Shown here one piece after another: positions 12,181 through 22,092 of a stretch of 64,000 nt of DNA. The translations under genes and the position numbers were made by a program. How positions within the stretch are numbered: position 1 is the stretch's first letter; each line of letters begins with the position of its first letter. The notes below the pieces were generated by a model. That model ran no database searches. It had not been told where the DNA came from and worked only from the letters and a program-made list of their open reading frames with translations. Origin of the DNA: Aquarana catesbeiana (Eukaryota; Chordata; Amphibia; Anura; Ranidae); NCBI RefSeq assembly GCF_042186555.1, contig NC_133336.1:41442074-41506073 (forward strand). The letters run 5' to 3'.

Positions 12181-12559
12181 GCTTCAAGAGGGCATACGCC
12201 TTTTCTATCACTCCCAATAATCCTCAGGTTCTTACGAAGATCTCATGAGGAAGCAGTCAAAGTGGTGGCAGTAGCCCTTTACTGGCCAATCGGCCTTGAC
12301 TCCCTCTCCTGAGCCAGCTCAGCTTCCGGGATCCGGTGCCTCTCCCTCTCAGGCTGGACCTTCTTTCTCAAGGGACAGTTCTGCACCCTTGTCCGGCTCA
12401 GATGCGCTTCAAGGGTGATTGCCACTCTCATGAACTCTACTGGGACGAGCATGAATTAGGTCGACAGGAGAATTCAGGACAAGTCGGTTGAGTTCTCATT
12501 CTTTGAGCAGGTCATGTAGAAATCCAAAAGCTCAGGATATCTTCAGCTTTTTTCGGCCT

Positions 12560-13330
12560 AGATTTATCTCTATCCATCAGCTCTCTTAGGGTCCAAGTCT
12601 CAGCCTTGTCGGCCTTCTCCAGAACTTCGTGGGCTGTTCACCCTTTAGTCCACCAGTCGTTCCATGGGCAGCTAAAGCTTAGCCCTCAAAAAGGAGACCA
12701 AGATTTCCCAATTGAGACCTTCCCCTTGTCATTGGCTCACTGTCTGAACTCAATAACACGGGGTCCTCCCCGCTTTCTATTGGAGGCCTTTTTAACTAAA
12801 ATCAATGTCATAGTAGCCATTACCTTGGCTAGAGGGTCTCGGAGGTCACGTACCTAGGTTACGAAGAACCTTTTTCTGTCCTTCCTCCCGGACCAGATGG
12901 TCCTTATTCCTATGCTCAGCTCAAATCCAAGAATTACCTCAAGGTTCCATAGGATCCAGGAAATCGTCCTATCAACATTCAGGACCCAGGATCCACTAAA
13001 GTTCATCCTCTGGTCATAGACGAAATTCTGAAGGTATACCTGCAAGCTACTTCCTTCCTTTTGGACATTCTGCTTACCTTTCCATCCTGCACTTCGGCAG
13101 TAACAAACTGAATCAAGCCTCGTCCAGAACTGTACAGTTCGTTCATCAGCCTTATAGAGATAGGATCCTGACTCCTCCGGAGGCGGTGACGGCACGTTCC
13201 ACCAAGGGTATAGCGGCTTCATGGGCAGCAGCCCGGTACGTGTGTCCAGGCGTTATCTGCAAGCGGCCTCAAGGGCCCTTATTAAAACCTTAATGTCAGA
13301 TTACTTTACTGAGCCTGCTTCGCTTTCTTC
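12560..13330 (+). pseudogene. DIRS tyrosine recombinase remnant
   Basis: Downstream of the RNase H remnant, pieces such as WAVHPLVHQSFHG, RGPPRFLLEAFLTK, VIVAITLARGSR and, near 13190, a STKGIAASWAA-like stretch match the phage-integrase-fold recombinase of DIRS elements. That enzyme would integrate the circular DNA copy. Frameshifts are frequent, and the catalytic Arg-His-Arg-Tyr set cannot be assembled in one frame. Confidence 0.6.
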
Positions 13331-13429
13331 TGTGAGCTTTGGTTTATAAATCCTGTCGGCTGACAGGTCAAATTATATTTATTGCTGTTCAGCATACCCA
13401 CCCGTGTGGAATGGCTAGTTATTTCCCAC

Positions 13430-13530
13430 ACGTAGGCTGCCATGGAGTCTGTCAGGAAAAAGGAAAATTTATTATCAAGTACTTACCGTAATTTTCCTTT
13501 CCTGATGGACTCCATGGCAGACGGAGTTCC
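13430..13530. repeat. Internal complementary region of DIRS
   Basis: The segment carries CCATGGAGTCTGTCAGGAAA and then AAGTACTTACCGTAATTTTC and CCTGATGGACTCCATGG, that is, junctions complementary to both outer ends. In DIRS elements this region serves as template to complete the ends during replication. Confidence 0.75.
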
Positions 13531-13560
13531 CACCCATCGGTCAAAGAGTAGGCTAGTTAC

Positions 13561-13671
13561 GGAACACAGTCTATACAGGTGAGCTCAATCTTATAGGGTA
13601 GGGGGTCCTATAGCATTGGAGAGGAGGCGGGATTAACCCACACGTAGGCTGCCATGGAGTCCATCAGGAAA
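13561..13671 (-). repeat. Right ITR of DIRS
   Basis: Inverted copy of 8201-8311 (GGTGAGCTCAATCTTATAGG through CCATGGAGTCCATCAGGAAA) with only a few mismatches. Confidence 0.88.
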
Positions 13672-14884
13672 TGAAAATTACGGTAAGTATTTGATGATAA
13701 AAAAAGGAAAATTTATTATTTTTTTCTCACAATTAGAGCTTTCTTTTGGTAGTATTTAATGACCGCTGGTTTTTTCTTTTTTTGCGATATAAGCGAAAAA
13801 AGAGTGAAAATTTTGAAAAAAAAAACACTTTTTTTAGCTTCTATTGTAAAATTTTGCAAATAAGGAATTTTTTCTTCATAAATTTGGGCCAAAATTTATA
13901 TTGCTACATATCTTTGGTAAAAATAACCCAAATTAGTGGATATTATTTAATTATAGAGTCTACAAGTTAGAGTGCTAATCACTGAAAATAGATCACATCT
14001 GATCACACCTGATGTACTGGTGGCCTATCTCATTTCTTGAGACACTAACAATCAAGGAAAGTACAAATACCCCCCAAATGACCCCTTTTTGGAAAGTAGA
14101 CATTCCAAGGTATTTGGTAAGAGGCATGGTGAGTTTTTTGAAGTTGTAATTTTTTCCCATAATTCTTGGGAAAATGAAGACCTTTTTTTTTTTACACAAA
14201 CTTATTGTATTGACAGGTTATTTCTTGAACACAGCATGCATATACTTGCAACTACACCCAAGAATACATTCTGCTACTCCTCCTGAGTATGGCGATACCA
14301 CATGTGTGAGACTTTTACACAGCCTGGCGACATACAGAGGACCAACATGCAGGGAGCACCTCCAGGCATTCTAGGAGCAAAATTACACATATAATTTCAT
14401 GACGACCTATCTGCCTTTTGATGGCCCTGGAGCACCAGGACAATGGAAATGCCCAAAAAATGACCACATTTTGGAAAGCTAACACCCCAACGTATAATCT
14501 ATGAGGCATAATGAGTCTTTTGAACAGGTCATTTTTTTCCAGAAGTTTTTGGAAAACGTGGGAAAAAAATGAAAACGCATTTTTTTTTACACAAAGTTGT
14601 CCATTTACAAGATTTTTAACACATAGCATGTACATAGCAAAAATGACACCCCAAAATACATTCTGTTACTCCTCCTGAGTTTAACGATACCACATGTGTG
14701 ACACTTTTACACAGCCTGGCCACATACAGAGGCCCAACATCCGAATAGCACCTCCAGTCGTTCTAGGAGCATAAATTACACATATAATTTCATGACTACC
14801 GATCATATTTTTGAAGGCCCTTCATATTTCTAATACAAAACATGTATATACCAAATAACAAAAGATTACCTGTGGTTTTAGTAG

Positions 14885-15620
14885 TGTAGTGGTCTACAGA
14901 GGAGAGCATCGGTCCAGGCAGCAGACAGGGATGTGGTCAGCGACAGCAAAAGCAATCATCCAGGCAGCAATACTGTCCATAGTTAGTTCAGGCAGAGATA
15001 CTGTCAGCACAGCCAAAGCATTGGTCCAGGTAGCAGGCAGAGATGTCCAGGCAAAAATACTGTCTATAGTCAGTAGAGGCAGCAGGCCGAGATATGGTCA
15101 ACACAGCCATGTATTGGTCAAGGCAGCAGAAATAAACAGTCCATAAAGTCCTGGGTCAATACAGGCAGCGATATGGTCAGCACAGCCAAAGTATTGGTCC
15201 AGGCAGCAGGAAGGACCATCAAGCTTAGGGCAAGGGGGAAAGGGGTAGAGGCTTCTCCCACCCAAATCTCTTTGAAGCCTCCGGGCAACCAGACCCTGTT
15301 CTGGGAACACAGAAAAACAAAAACTGATTTTCTCTACTCAGAACGCTATTCTGAAGCCCCTCACATATGTGAGACCCCTGTGTACTGAAGTAGAAGGGCA
15401 AAAGATCAGTCCAAGTGGCAGGCAAAAACATGGTCGGTAAACAGGCTGAGGTTGATGCACGTGGAAGTCAGAAACATGGTTAAAACGGCAGGCAAAGGCA
15501 TCGTCGATAAACAGGCTGAGTTCGGTGCACGTGGAAGTCAGAAACATGGTTAAAACGGCAGGCAAAGACATTGTCGGTAAACAGGCCAGGGTCAGTTAAC
15601 ATGGAAGGTAGAAACATGGT
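14885..15620 (+). repeat. Degenerate tandem repeats next to piggyBac remnant
   Basis: Units built on GGTCCAGGCAGCAGACAGGG / AGCACAGCCAAAGCATTGG recur irregularly to about 15230. From 15425 a clean 70-bp unit (GTCGGTAAACAGGCTGAGG...ACATGGTTAAAACGGCAGGC) repeats about 2.5 times, starting at 15433, 15503 and 15573. The block lies just beyond the 3' end of the piggyBac-like coding remnant. Confidence 0.75.
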
Positions 15621-15686
15621 GGCAGGCAAATGATGCACACAGGTAATTGAAATGGGGAAATGGCAGTCTGTTACTAATAAAGGGAA

Positions 15687-16300
15687 CTAATATCTGATGG
15701 ATGTGTGATAATTTTTGAAGCAATCACCGATACACAGGCCAGGTTGGGAGGGACATTGGGGATAATAATAACTTGTATTTCTTCTAGCTCCTCCACTTGA
15801 GCATACACAACATCTCTTTTGGCGTCTTTTTCTGGATTCTGCAGGGGGAATGTTATAGGGAAAATGTTGCTCATGAAGTCGACTCACACTATCAGAGTGA
15901 ATGCTTCCTGGGGCAGGTCCTTGCTGGTAAATAAGGGCAGTGACAATGTTTTCAATATATTTGACGTAGGTGATGGGTTGGTTTTCGGGTTATTTTTGAT
16001 AGCAGACAAATGAATTGAACATGGCCATATGAAACAGATGAAATGCAACTTTTTTATACCAATATTTGGACTTGCGGGTTGACAAATATGGTTGCAACAT
16101 CTGATCCATTTAAATCCACCCCACCCCATATACAGATTGTAGTCATGGACACATTCAGGCTTTACTACGGGGCCACGTCTTCTCTGAACCTCCACCAAGG
16201 TGTCATTGTGAATGGTAGTCATCATGTGAACATCCTTCTTGTCCAACTTCATGGCCAACACCTCCTCATTCCTCATGAATTCTGACCCTACCATCTGAAT
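15687..16300 (-). pseudogene. piggyBac-like transposase, C-terminal remnant
   Basis: The minus strand reads EEVLAMKLDKKDVHMMTTIH and KPECVHDYNLYMG, which match the conserved end of the piggyBac catalytic domain (lysine-rich KDKRDV, then DYNKYMGGVD in the family). Downstream, CCVCSSGGARRNTSYYYPQC and PGLCIGDCFKNYHT match the Cys-rich zinc-binding C-terminal domain that helps bind the transposon ends. Several frame changes occur between the blocks, and the N-terminal two thirds are missing. Known family members target TTAA, which fits the TTAA-flanked repeats in this window, but a direct link is inference. Confidence 0.8.
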
Positions 16301-16830
16301 TTTGCAGCTGAAATCGAGACTCATCAGACCAGGCAATTTTTTTCCAATCTTCTATTGTTCAGTTTTGGTGAGCCTGTGCAAATTGTAGCCTCAGCTTCCT
16401 GTTCTTAGCTGACAGGAGTGGCACCCGGTGGGGTCTTATGCTGCTGTAGCCCATCTGCTTCAAGGATCGATGTCTTGTGCATTCAGAGATGGTATTCTGC
16501 ATACCTTGGTTGTAACGAGTGGTTATTTGAGTTACTGTTGCCTTTCTATCATCTCAAACCAGTCTGCCCATTCTCCTCTGACCTCTAATATTAACAAGGC
16601 ATTTTCCTCCACACAACTTCCGCTCACTGGATATATTCTCTTTTTCGGACCATTCTCTGTAAACCCGAGAGATGGTTGTGTGTGAAAATCCCAGTAGATC
16701 AGCAGTTTTTGAAACACTTAGACCAGCCCATCACCAACAACCATGCCACATTCAAAGTCACCCAAATCCCCTTTCCTCCCCATTCTGATGCTTGGTTTGA
16801 ACTTCAGCAAGTCATCTTCACTACATCTAG
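16300..16830 (-). pseudogene. Tc1-like transposase B, N-terminal remnant
   Basis: Read leftwards, the start is MGRKGDLGDFECGMVVGDG, resembling the HTH start of Tc1 transposases with MGKKGDLSDFERG. Then come degraded equivalents of the second HTH (GFTENGPKKRI, CVEENALLILEVRG) and of the segment before the first catalytic Asp (PGLMSLDFSC in place of WSDESRF). Frameshifts and stops are frequent, and the catalytic core beyond the first Asp is absent. Confidence 0.65.
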
Positions 16831-16887
16831 ATGCCTAAATGCATTGGGTTGCTGCCATGTGATTGGCTGATTAGCAATTTGTGTTAC

Positions 16888-17285
16888 TGCCAGGGCTGGG
16901 CTCAGCCCTTCCTTCTCTGAGCTGGCCACTCAGCTGTCAGCTAATTGCCAGCTCCCATCTCTCTCCACAGTTACTCAGCTGTTGATGATATCCTGCTCGT
17001 CAGTCCTGCCTACTTAAGCCGTCCAGTCCAGAGGATCTCTGCCTTCACCTTGGTCAACATCACAGAAACTATCTCCTGCGATCCTGTTCAAGACTCGCTT
17101 TGCTGACATCCCTTCTGGCTCCAGATCCTGCTTGCTGTTCCACTACATTGATCCCTGACTTCTGGCTTGGCTGACTAGCCGTTCCATTACTGAACTTTGG
17201 CTACATTTGTTCTTTTTACTTTTATTATTAAACAAGTGTGATTTAACTGTACTTCTGTCCCAGCCTGATTTCATGGTTTCAAACA
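16888..17285 (+). mobile_element. Solo LTR, 398 bp, TSD GTTAC
   Basis: The insert starts TGCCAGGG and ends TTTCAAACA (canonical TG...CA). It is flanked by perfect 5-bp duplications GTTAC at 16883-16887 and 17286-17290. Removing it joins the two halves of the host Tc1 end. CTACTTAAGCC near 17010 could be a TATA-like element, and TTATTATTAAAC lies near the 3' part. No internal retroelement sequence remains, so it most likely arose by LTR-LTR recombination. The 5-bp duplication fits Ty3-like or retrovirus-like LTR elements; the family is not identified. Confidence 0.88.
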
Positions 17286-17340
17286 GTTACCAAGCAATTG
17301 AACAGGTGTACCTAATAAAATGGCTGGTGAATGTATAACA

Positions 17341-18458
17341 CTCTAGCTATATAGAATTTTAACAATCTAACTATATGTTATATTACTATATCAAGTTAGC
17401 CATTCTCTGGCCAGTTTTTTTGTTCTTCAGTTCATGGGCTAAACAAAAGAATATAATTGAATTCCTTCATCCACGCTAAACAGCATGGGTGGAGGAATCT
17501 CCTCTGCTGGTTATTGTATTTAGCAGTCATGGCACTAACGGGTGCTTGAATACAGTGGCGCTGTGGACAGTTTCGTCAATGTTTAGCTAATCATTTTAAA
17601 CCCAGTTCTGTCAATTTTTTCATTGATTTTCCCATGGCTGATTTCATCTCATTTTGCAGGAATTTTATGGCCAGCCTAGCTCCATGAATGGGGTCTGCAG
17701 TGCTTTTTATGAATTCAGCTTTCATTTCTTGTACTCATTCTCCTTCCAAGGCCCCCTTTATGTGACGCCCTTAAACCATCTCCACACCTAATCCCATTTT
17801 TGAAAACCATTTCTACTATGGTAGGATCTGATTTAAAGGTATACTACTACTGTAATTACACAAGCCATCATGCAGAAATGCAACAACCAACTAACTGGTT
17901 AATGTAATGTTTACTGACTTAATCAGAAAATGAGACTTAATTATACATGCATATATCTAATGTAGGCATTAATTATACGTGCGGCCTGTATATATTTATG
18001 TAATTTAGAACACAGCTGTCTACGATCCTGATTTTTAATTTAATACCATATAGTTTCCGCTGTTAGCATGTAATATTAGAGAGATCTAGATCACCTTTCA
18101 CGGTATAATTTGTTTAAAGAACTTGACAGTTTTTTTTTGGTTACTTGTATAAATGTATACACTGGATCCTTTTCACATTATTTGACGGAAATAAGCACAC
18201 ACATAATTACAGAGTATTTAAAAAATAAAATGTAATATATTACCACTTACTAGTCCTTAGTTGTGGTGGCTGCAGTAATAGTTTTTATGCTTTTTTTCCC
18301 TTTTATGTTCACCTGATAATCCTACGAATACCACACGTCCTGCCACCAGGTGGCTATGTAGCTGCAGCAATGTGACCCAGGCTGGGCTTCAGACATACCT
18401 TTCTTATCTCATCTTCATTACATGGGAGGTTGGGGGGGGATCGGGTTGTATTACAGAA
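17341..18458. other. No gene; AT-rich with probable old repeats
   Basis: No coding signature was seen. The part at 17400-17720 (TTCAGTTCATGGGCTAAACA, CATCCACGCTAAACAGCATG) looks like a dispersed repeat, but I see no ends or duplications. Confidence 0.5.
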
Positions 18459-18749
18459 TTAAAGTGGACACTCCCCCTCCACATAGGCAGAAGAATGAAG
18501 AAATATGCAGAGCTGTACTGTGAATAGACCAGCTCTCTGCTAATCTGTCTCTATGCGCCCTCCCTGACACAAATGTCAGGCTGGTTTTATCTCGTGTGTG
18601 GGAGAACTTGTCAGAAGTTATCATGCTGATAACAGAGGAGCAAAGCAGCAGAAAGACATGGGACTCAGATCTTTGGAGAGAGATAAGTAAACACTACAGA
18701 TATATGTGCCCAGCTCAGATTTCATGAATTGGGTTTACATCCACTTTAA
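18459..18749. mobile_element. Short TTAA-flanked MITE, 291 bp
   Basis: TTAA at 18459-18462 is followed by AGTGGACACTCCC. The other end reads GGGTTTACATCCACT then TTAA at 18746-18749, giving imperfect inverted termini (AGTGGA-). A fragment of the same terminus, AAGTGGATGTAAACC, lies at 37834-37848. There is no coding capacity. The superfamily is uncertain (piggyBac- or Kolobok-like by target site). Confidence 0.65.
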
Positions 18750-18819
18750 TATAACATTCTCCGTGCTTGCAGTTCATCTCACAGAAAGTGATACAGACAC
18801 TGCATTTTCTGTACTTGCC

Positions 18820-18969
18820 AAACATGTTGGCCGAGACTGAACTGACCGAGATTCAAACCGTTAATGGGCAGGCTAAATGTACCAAGTTGATCGATCAATC
18901 AACTTGGTACATTTAGCCTGCCCATTAACGGTTTAAATCACGGTCAGTTCAATCTCGGCCAACATGTTT
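18820..18969. repeat. Long palindrome, ~74-base arms
   Basis: The left arm (AACATGTTGGCCGAGACTGA... to CCAAGTTG) pairs with the right arm (CAACTTGGTACATTTAGCC ... CTCGGCCAACATGTT) around a loop of about 10 bases at 18890-18899. The match is nearly perfect apart from one short mismatched stretch near 18868-18872. Confidence 0.9.
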
Positions 18970-18984
18970 GACATGTTTGGTATT

Positions 18985-19050
18985 TCCTATACTGTGGTTG
19001 TACCCAAGTTGATTGATCGAACAACTTGGATACAAGCACAGTATAGGAAA
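18985..19050. repeat. Second hairpin, CCTATACTGTG arms
   Basis: CCTATACTGTGGTTGTA-CCAAGTTG pairs with CAACTTGGATACAAGCACAGTATAGG. The loop contains GATTGATCGA, similar to the loop of the preceding palindrome. Confidence 0.85.
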
Positions 19051-19305
19051 AGAAAAAGATGTGGCTGCACACCACCATAGATCCAATAATGATTTATTTA
19101 TGTCAACATGACTGCCACCAAGACAAAGGACACAGAAGAGGTGAGGCGTTTCACACTTCTTCTTGAAGAAGCACAAGTTAAGTGTAAAACGCGTCACCTC
19201 TTCTGTGCCCTTTGTCTTGGTGGCAGTCATGTTGACATAAATAAATCATTATTGGATCTATGGTGGTGTACAGCCGCATCACTTTCCTTTCCTATACTGT
19301 GGTGG
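19034..19305. repeat. Third inverted repeat, ~100-base arms
   Basis: CACAGTATAGGAAA...CACCACCATAGATCCAATAATG...GACTGCCACCAAGACAAAGG pairs with its complement at about 19185-19300, around a centre near 19170 that includes AAACGCGTCACC. The arm shares its CAGTATAGG end with the second hairpin, so the three foldbacks overlap. No TSD was identified. Confidence 0.85.
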
Positions 19306-19639
19306 CGAGCCGGGGCTAGCACCCAGTCCATTTGATCCATTGGATTATAATCATCTGTAAATGTTACCTTTCTTGGGATCTACTTGGGTACAACCAGCCT
19401 GCCGGATTCTCTTGTGATTATCGTTAGTGGTTGCTGTAGTCGCTAGCAATAATCGCTGTCTTCTCCCAGTGGGGATGGCTTTCCCCGCCCCCGCCCTACA
19501 GCTGGGAGAAGACAATTGCTGATGCACTGTCTGTGTTGATGGGGGAATTATGCTAATTTTTTTCCTGCAACCCATGTGTAACGCTACCTCTGCAGGAGTC
19601 GCTGATAAATAAGGATCCCCACCCTGCACAGCCAGGCAC
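19306..19639. other. No gene seen; repeat-like spacer
   Basis: It includes a G/C-rich stretch around 19470-19510 and a short inverted pair (GCTGTCTTCTCCCAG / CTGGGAGAAGACAATTGC). The function is unknown. Confidence 0.5.
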
Positions 19640-20700
19640 ACAGAATTTTCTAAAGCACTCTGGAGTCAAAAAAACAGTCCTTGCAGCTTTGTTTTTGTGT
19701 TTTTATTAGGGGTAATGAACTTAGATGGGGATAGGGGTATTATGGGATGCCCACTTGGAATTAACAGAACTTTCCTGGGACAACTTTTTCTGTACCAACT
19801 ATTTACACACTCCTCAGCTTCCTCCGGCACAACATTTGCTTGAAGCACTACAACTACTACTCCCAGGACCAGCTGGCACACTGTTGGGTGATCTGACAAT
19901 AGGGCTCAGTCAGATTAGTAACAAATGTCCATTACAGGCAGGGACCGAGGGCCCCTTTGGTGGTATAGCAAAGTCTTAGTGCCCAGCTGTCCTTCTGTGG
20001 CTACTGATCCCAGCACCACCTCTTCAGGCACTGCCGGCCTACATGGCTGCAGCTGCCACTTTCTCTAGCCCTCCTGACTAAGCTTCCACAGTTCTCCCAG
20101 ACTGACTCTGCATCCATCTCAGACTGCTCTCACCCAGTCCTCTCAGGCTGCCTCTCAGCCCTCCCCGACTGTAAAACTCACCAGCCCACCAGGCTGTCTT
20201 CTCCTTGGAGATCTCCAGGACGTGCTCACTGGCTCCAGCTGTCCTCACACCTGCTCCCGTGCCACTGGACAGGATTTCTTGTGGGTTGTAGAGGATACCA
20301 CCTGCACCTGAGCTTCCAGACCCGAGGTCACTCCTCTCACACTAGGGGGTTACCCTCAAGGGTCTCCGACAGCCTCCTAGCACCCAAACTCTCCTACCCC
20401 AGCTGGGCTGACCATGAGTATTTGAGGAGGCCTGCCCCCTGCCAACCCGTCAGTTTGGGATTGGTCAGGGCCCTCATGAATACTCCAAGCAGCTCCTCAT
20501 AACTTCCCTCCCATTCTCCTGGAAGTTTCCAGCAAGTTCCAGAAGTAGGGGGAGGTCTCTGCCTGATGAGTCATTCCAGCTCTCCATGGATTACTCACCC
20601 GACCCAGATTAAAACGCAGGCTTGGATGCCAGCCAAGCCTGAACATTTTACCTACACTAACAAAAACCTAACAATTCCTATTCTAGCACACTAAAGGCTG
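19640..20700 (-). repeat. LTR-like dispersed repeat, copy 1
   Basis: The sequence is shared with 37870-38700 in the same orientation (landmarks GGATAGGGGTATTATGGGATG / TATGGGATGTCCACT, GGCTACTGATCCC-G-ACCACC, CTTCAGGCACTGCC-GCCT). On the minus strand an AATAAA signal occurs near 19707, at one end of the block, as expected for an LTR read leftwards. No TG...CA ends with duplications were found, so the LTR assignment is tentative. Confidence 0.5.
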
Positions 20701-21212
20701 CTACACATGGTTGCAGGAAAGACATTGTTTACCATGTATGGCCAGCCTTAGGTGAAAACATTCAAAATAAAGCAGCCATCAGCTCTAAGGACTAGTAACC
20801 TGCAATTTTTTTCTTTTTTTTCCTTGGATTTACTTATCCTTTAAAGACCAATTACATAACACCTGTAGGATCTACAGCTATTCCATGAGTTGGAGCAGTG
20901 CTTGTGCTTACAAATGAGTTCCCAGCAAGTGAAGGTAGGGTTGCCATTCAAACACTGTGTAGAGTAAGGGATTACTATTAGATCAAACTACATTGTACAC
21001 AGTGACTAGTCTGTGTCCAGACAGAACCCCTGAATCCAGCCTTGTGTTCGGCTTTGCAGAGTCCATTATTCTTTAGAAGCACTGCCTTTCTGAAGCAGAT
21101 ATTTTCCCATTACTAACTAAAAAAGATTCTCCCAGGATTCGTCTCGGGCCCTTGTTGGCAACAAACCTGAACCTCATCCCTACTTGTTGTCACCAGTATT
21201 GTCTGCATGAAG
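20701..21212. other. No gene seen
   Basis: Mixed-composition DNA between the LTR-like repeat and the hAT element. No domain, long frame or terminal repeat was recognised. Confidence 0.5.
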
Positions 21213-21504
21213 CTTAGCAATAGAGATGGCCCGAACACCCCCCTGGTTCGGTTCGCACCAGAACAGCCGAACATCGCAAAAAGTTTGGATCCCAACCCCA
21301 TTGAAGACTATGGGACCCGACTTGAAAAATCAAAAGTCCACATTTTGAAGGCTTATATGCAAGTTATTGGCCGTAAAAAAGGGTATGGGGGTCTGGGTAC
21401 TGCCCTGGGGGACAATGGGTATCAATTCAAACATTTTTTTTAACAATTGTTTTAAAGGAGCAGTGATTTTAATTATGCTTAAAGTGAAACAAACAAAAAA
21501 AATT

Positions 21505-21506
<2 letters not shown>

Positions 21507-21541
<35 letters not shown>
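21507..21541. repeat. (TA)n tract, target of Ngaro insertion
   Basis: Alternating TA immediately precedes the Ngaro right end. ATATATAT also follows the Ngaro left end at 27947-27954, so the element sits inside a single TA microsatellite. Confidence 0.9.
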
Positions 21542-21545
<4 letters not shown>

Positions 21546-21700
21546 GGTCGGAGCCCTATGTCCGATATGGACATAGATAACACTTATAGTAAAGATAAGA
21601 CTTACCATCGGAAATAGACCTAAAAGTGTGGACTTACCATATGAAATGGACCTGAAAGTGTGCCTTGGTCTAATGGCCGGTATGCCAAAATAAGGGGGCA
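21542..21700 (-). repeat. Ngaro split direct repeat B2
   Basis: 159 bp, matching 21891-22049 without visible differences. It forms the 3' terminus of the element on the minus strand. Confidence 0.92.
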
Positions 21701-21789
21701 TACCCTGGTTTAAGAAATGATTATTCTGTAAGAGAAATGAATGAAATGAATAGTTGAGAAATGCTATGAAATGGGGATGGGAGGGTGGG

Positions 21790-21890
21790 TATCGCGCACA
21801 GGAAACCGACAAGCACCACAGGTGAGCGGGCTGCTTAAATACCCCCCGGGCTCCTCCCATAAATTCAGGCCACCATACTGGCCTTCCTAC
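21790..21890 (-). repeat. Ngaro split direct repeat A2
   Basis: 101 bp, matching A1 at 27846-27946. Read on the minus strand it starts GTAGGAAGGCCAGTATGG and contains GGGGTATTTAAGCAGCC, a TATA-like motif that in A1 could act as promoter. Confidence 0.92.
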
Positions 21891-22049
21891 TTATGGTCGG
21901 AGCCCTATGTCCGATATGGACATAGATAACACTTATAGTAAAGATAAGACTTACCATCGGAAATAGACCTAAAAGTGTGGACTTACCATATGAAATGGAC
22001 CTGAAAGTGTGCCTTGGTCTAATGGCCGGTATGCCAAAATAAGGGGGCA
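21891..22049 (-). repeat. Ngaro split direct repeat B1
   Basis: Direct copy of B2. It follows the recombinase gene and abuts A2 with no spacer. Confidence 0.92.
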
Positions 22050-22092
22050 AAAACATTCAGGTAGGGTTATAATTTTATTGGTTTTCAGTTAT

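Larger units (their letters stand above)
8201..13697 (+). mobile_element. DIRS-like tyrosine-recombinase retrotransposon (decayed)
   Basis: The element is bounded by long inverted terminal repeats, at 8201-8311 and 13561-13671. An internal complementary region (about 13430-13530) combines inverted copies of both termini. This is the diagnostic layout of DIRS elements, which use a tyrosine recombinase instead of an integrase. Between the ends are remnants of RT, RNase H and recombinase in the expected order, all interrupted by frameshifts and stops. No target duplication is expected or seen. A related minus-strand copy is at 59285-61240. Confidence 0.85.
8079..14870 (+). mobile_element. TTAA-flanked repeat family, copy 1, split by DIRS
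   Basis: The left arm starts at TTAA (8079) with CCACTTC and runs to about 8200 (landmarks CCAGACCAATTTTCAGCTTTC, CACTTTGAATGACAATTACT). The right arm resumes at about 13698 (TTTTTTCTCACAATTAGAGC, TTCTTTTGGTAGTATTT) and runs to about 14870. The other copies, at 40040-41778 (inverted) and 62720-63637, show the same sequence without the interruption, so a DIRS element inserted here. The far end contains about two tandem units of roughly 390 bp (14030-14820), where the inverted copy has one. The right terminus is not identified. TTAA targets are typical of piggyBac and Kolobok transposons. No transposase is inside. Confidence 0.78.
16300..17337 (-). mobile_element. Tc1-like element B, truncated, with LTR inside
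   Basis: The right terminus (about 17300-17337, AGGTGTACCTAATAAAATGG then GGTGAATGTATA) matches a widespread vertebrate Tc1-type terminus. The element reads leftwards into a decayed transposase 5' part and stops abruptly at about 16300, where piggyBac-like sequence begins. A solo LTR interrupts it at 16888-17285. Confidence 0.7.

Noticed and set aside
19640..20700. Full LTR retrotransposon with paired LTRs (19640 and 37870)
   Set aside because: The two related blocks are 18 kb apart with unrelated elements between them and no retroviral coding domains, so they are separate dispersed copies.
21330..21860. 176-residue minus-strand frame
   Set aside because: Runs through split repeats of Ngaro and the (TA)n tract; no domain.
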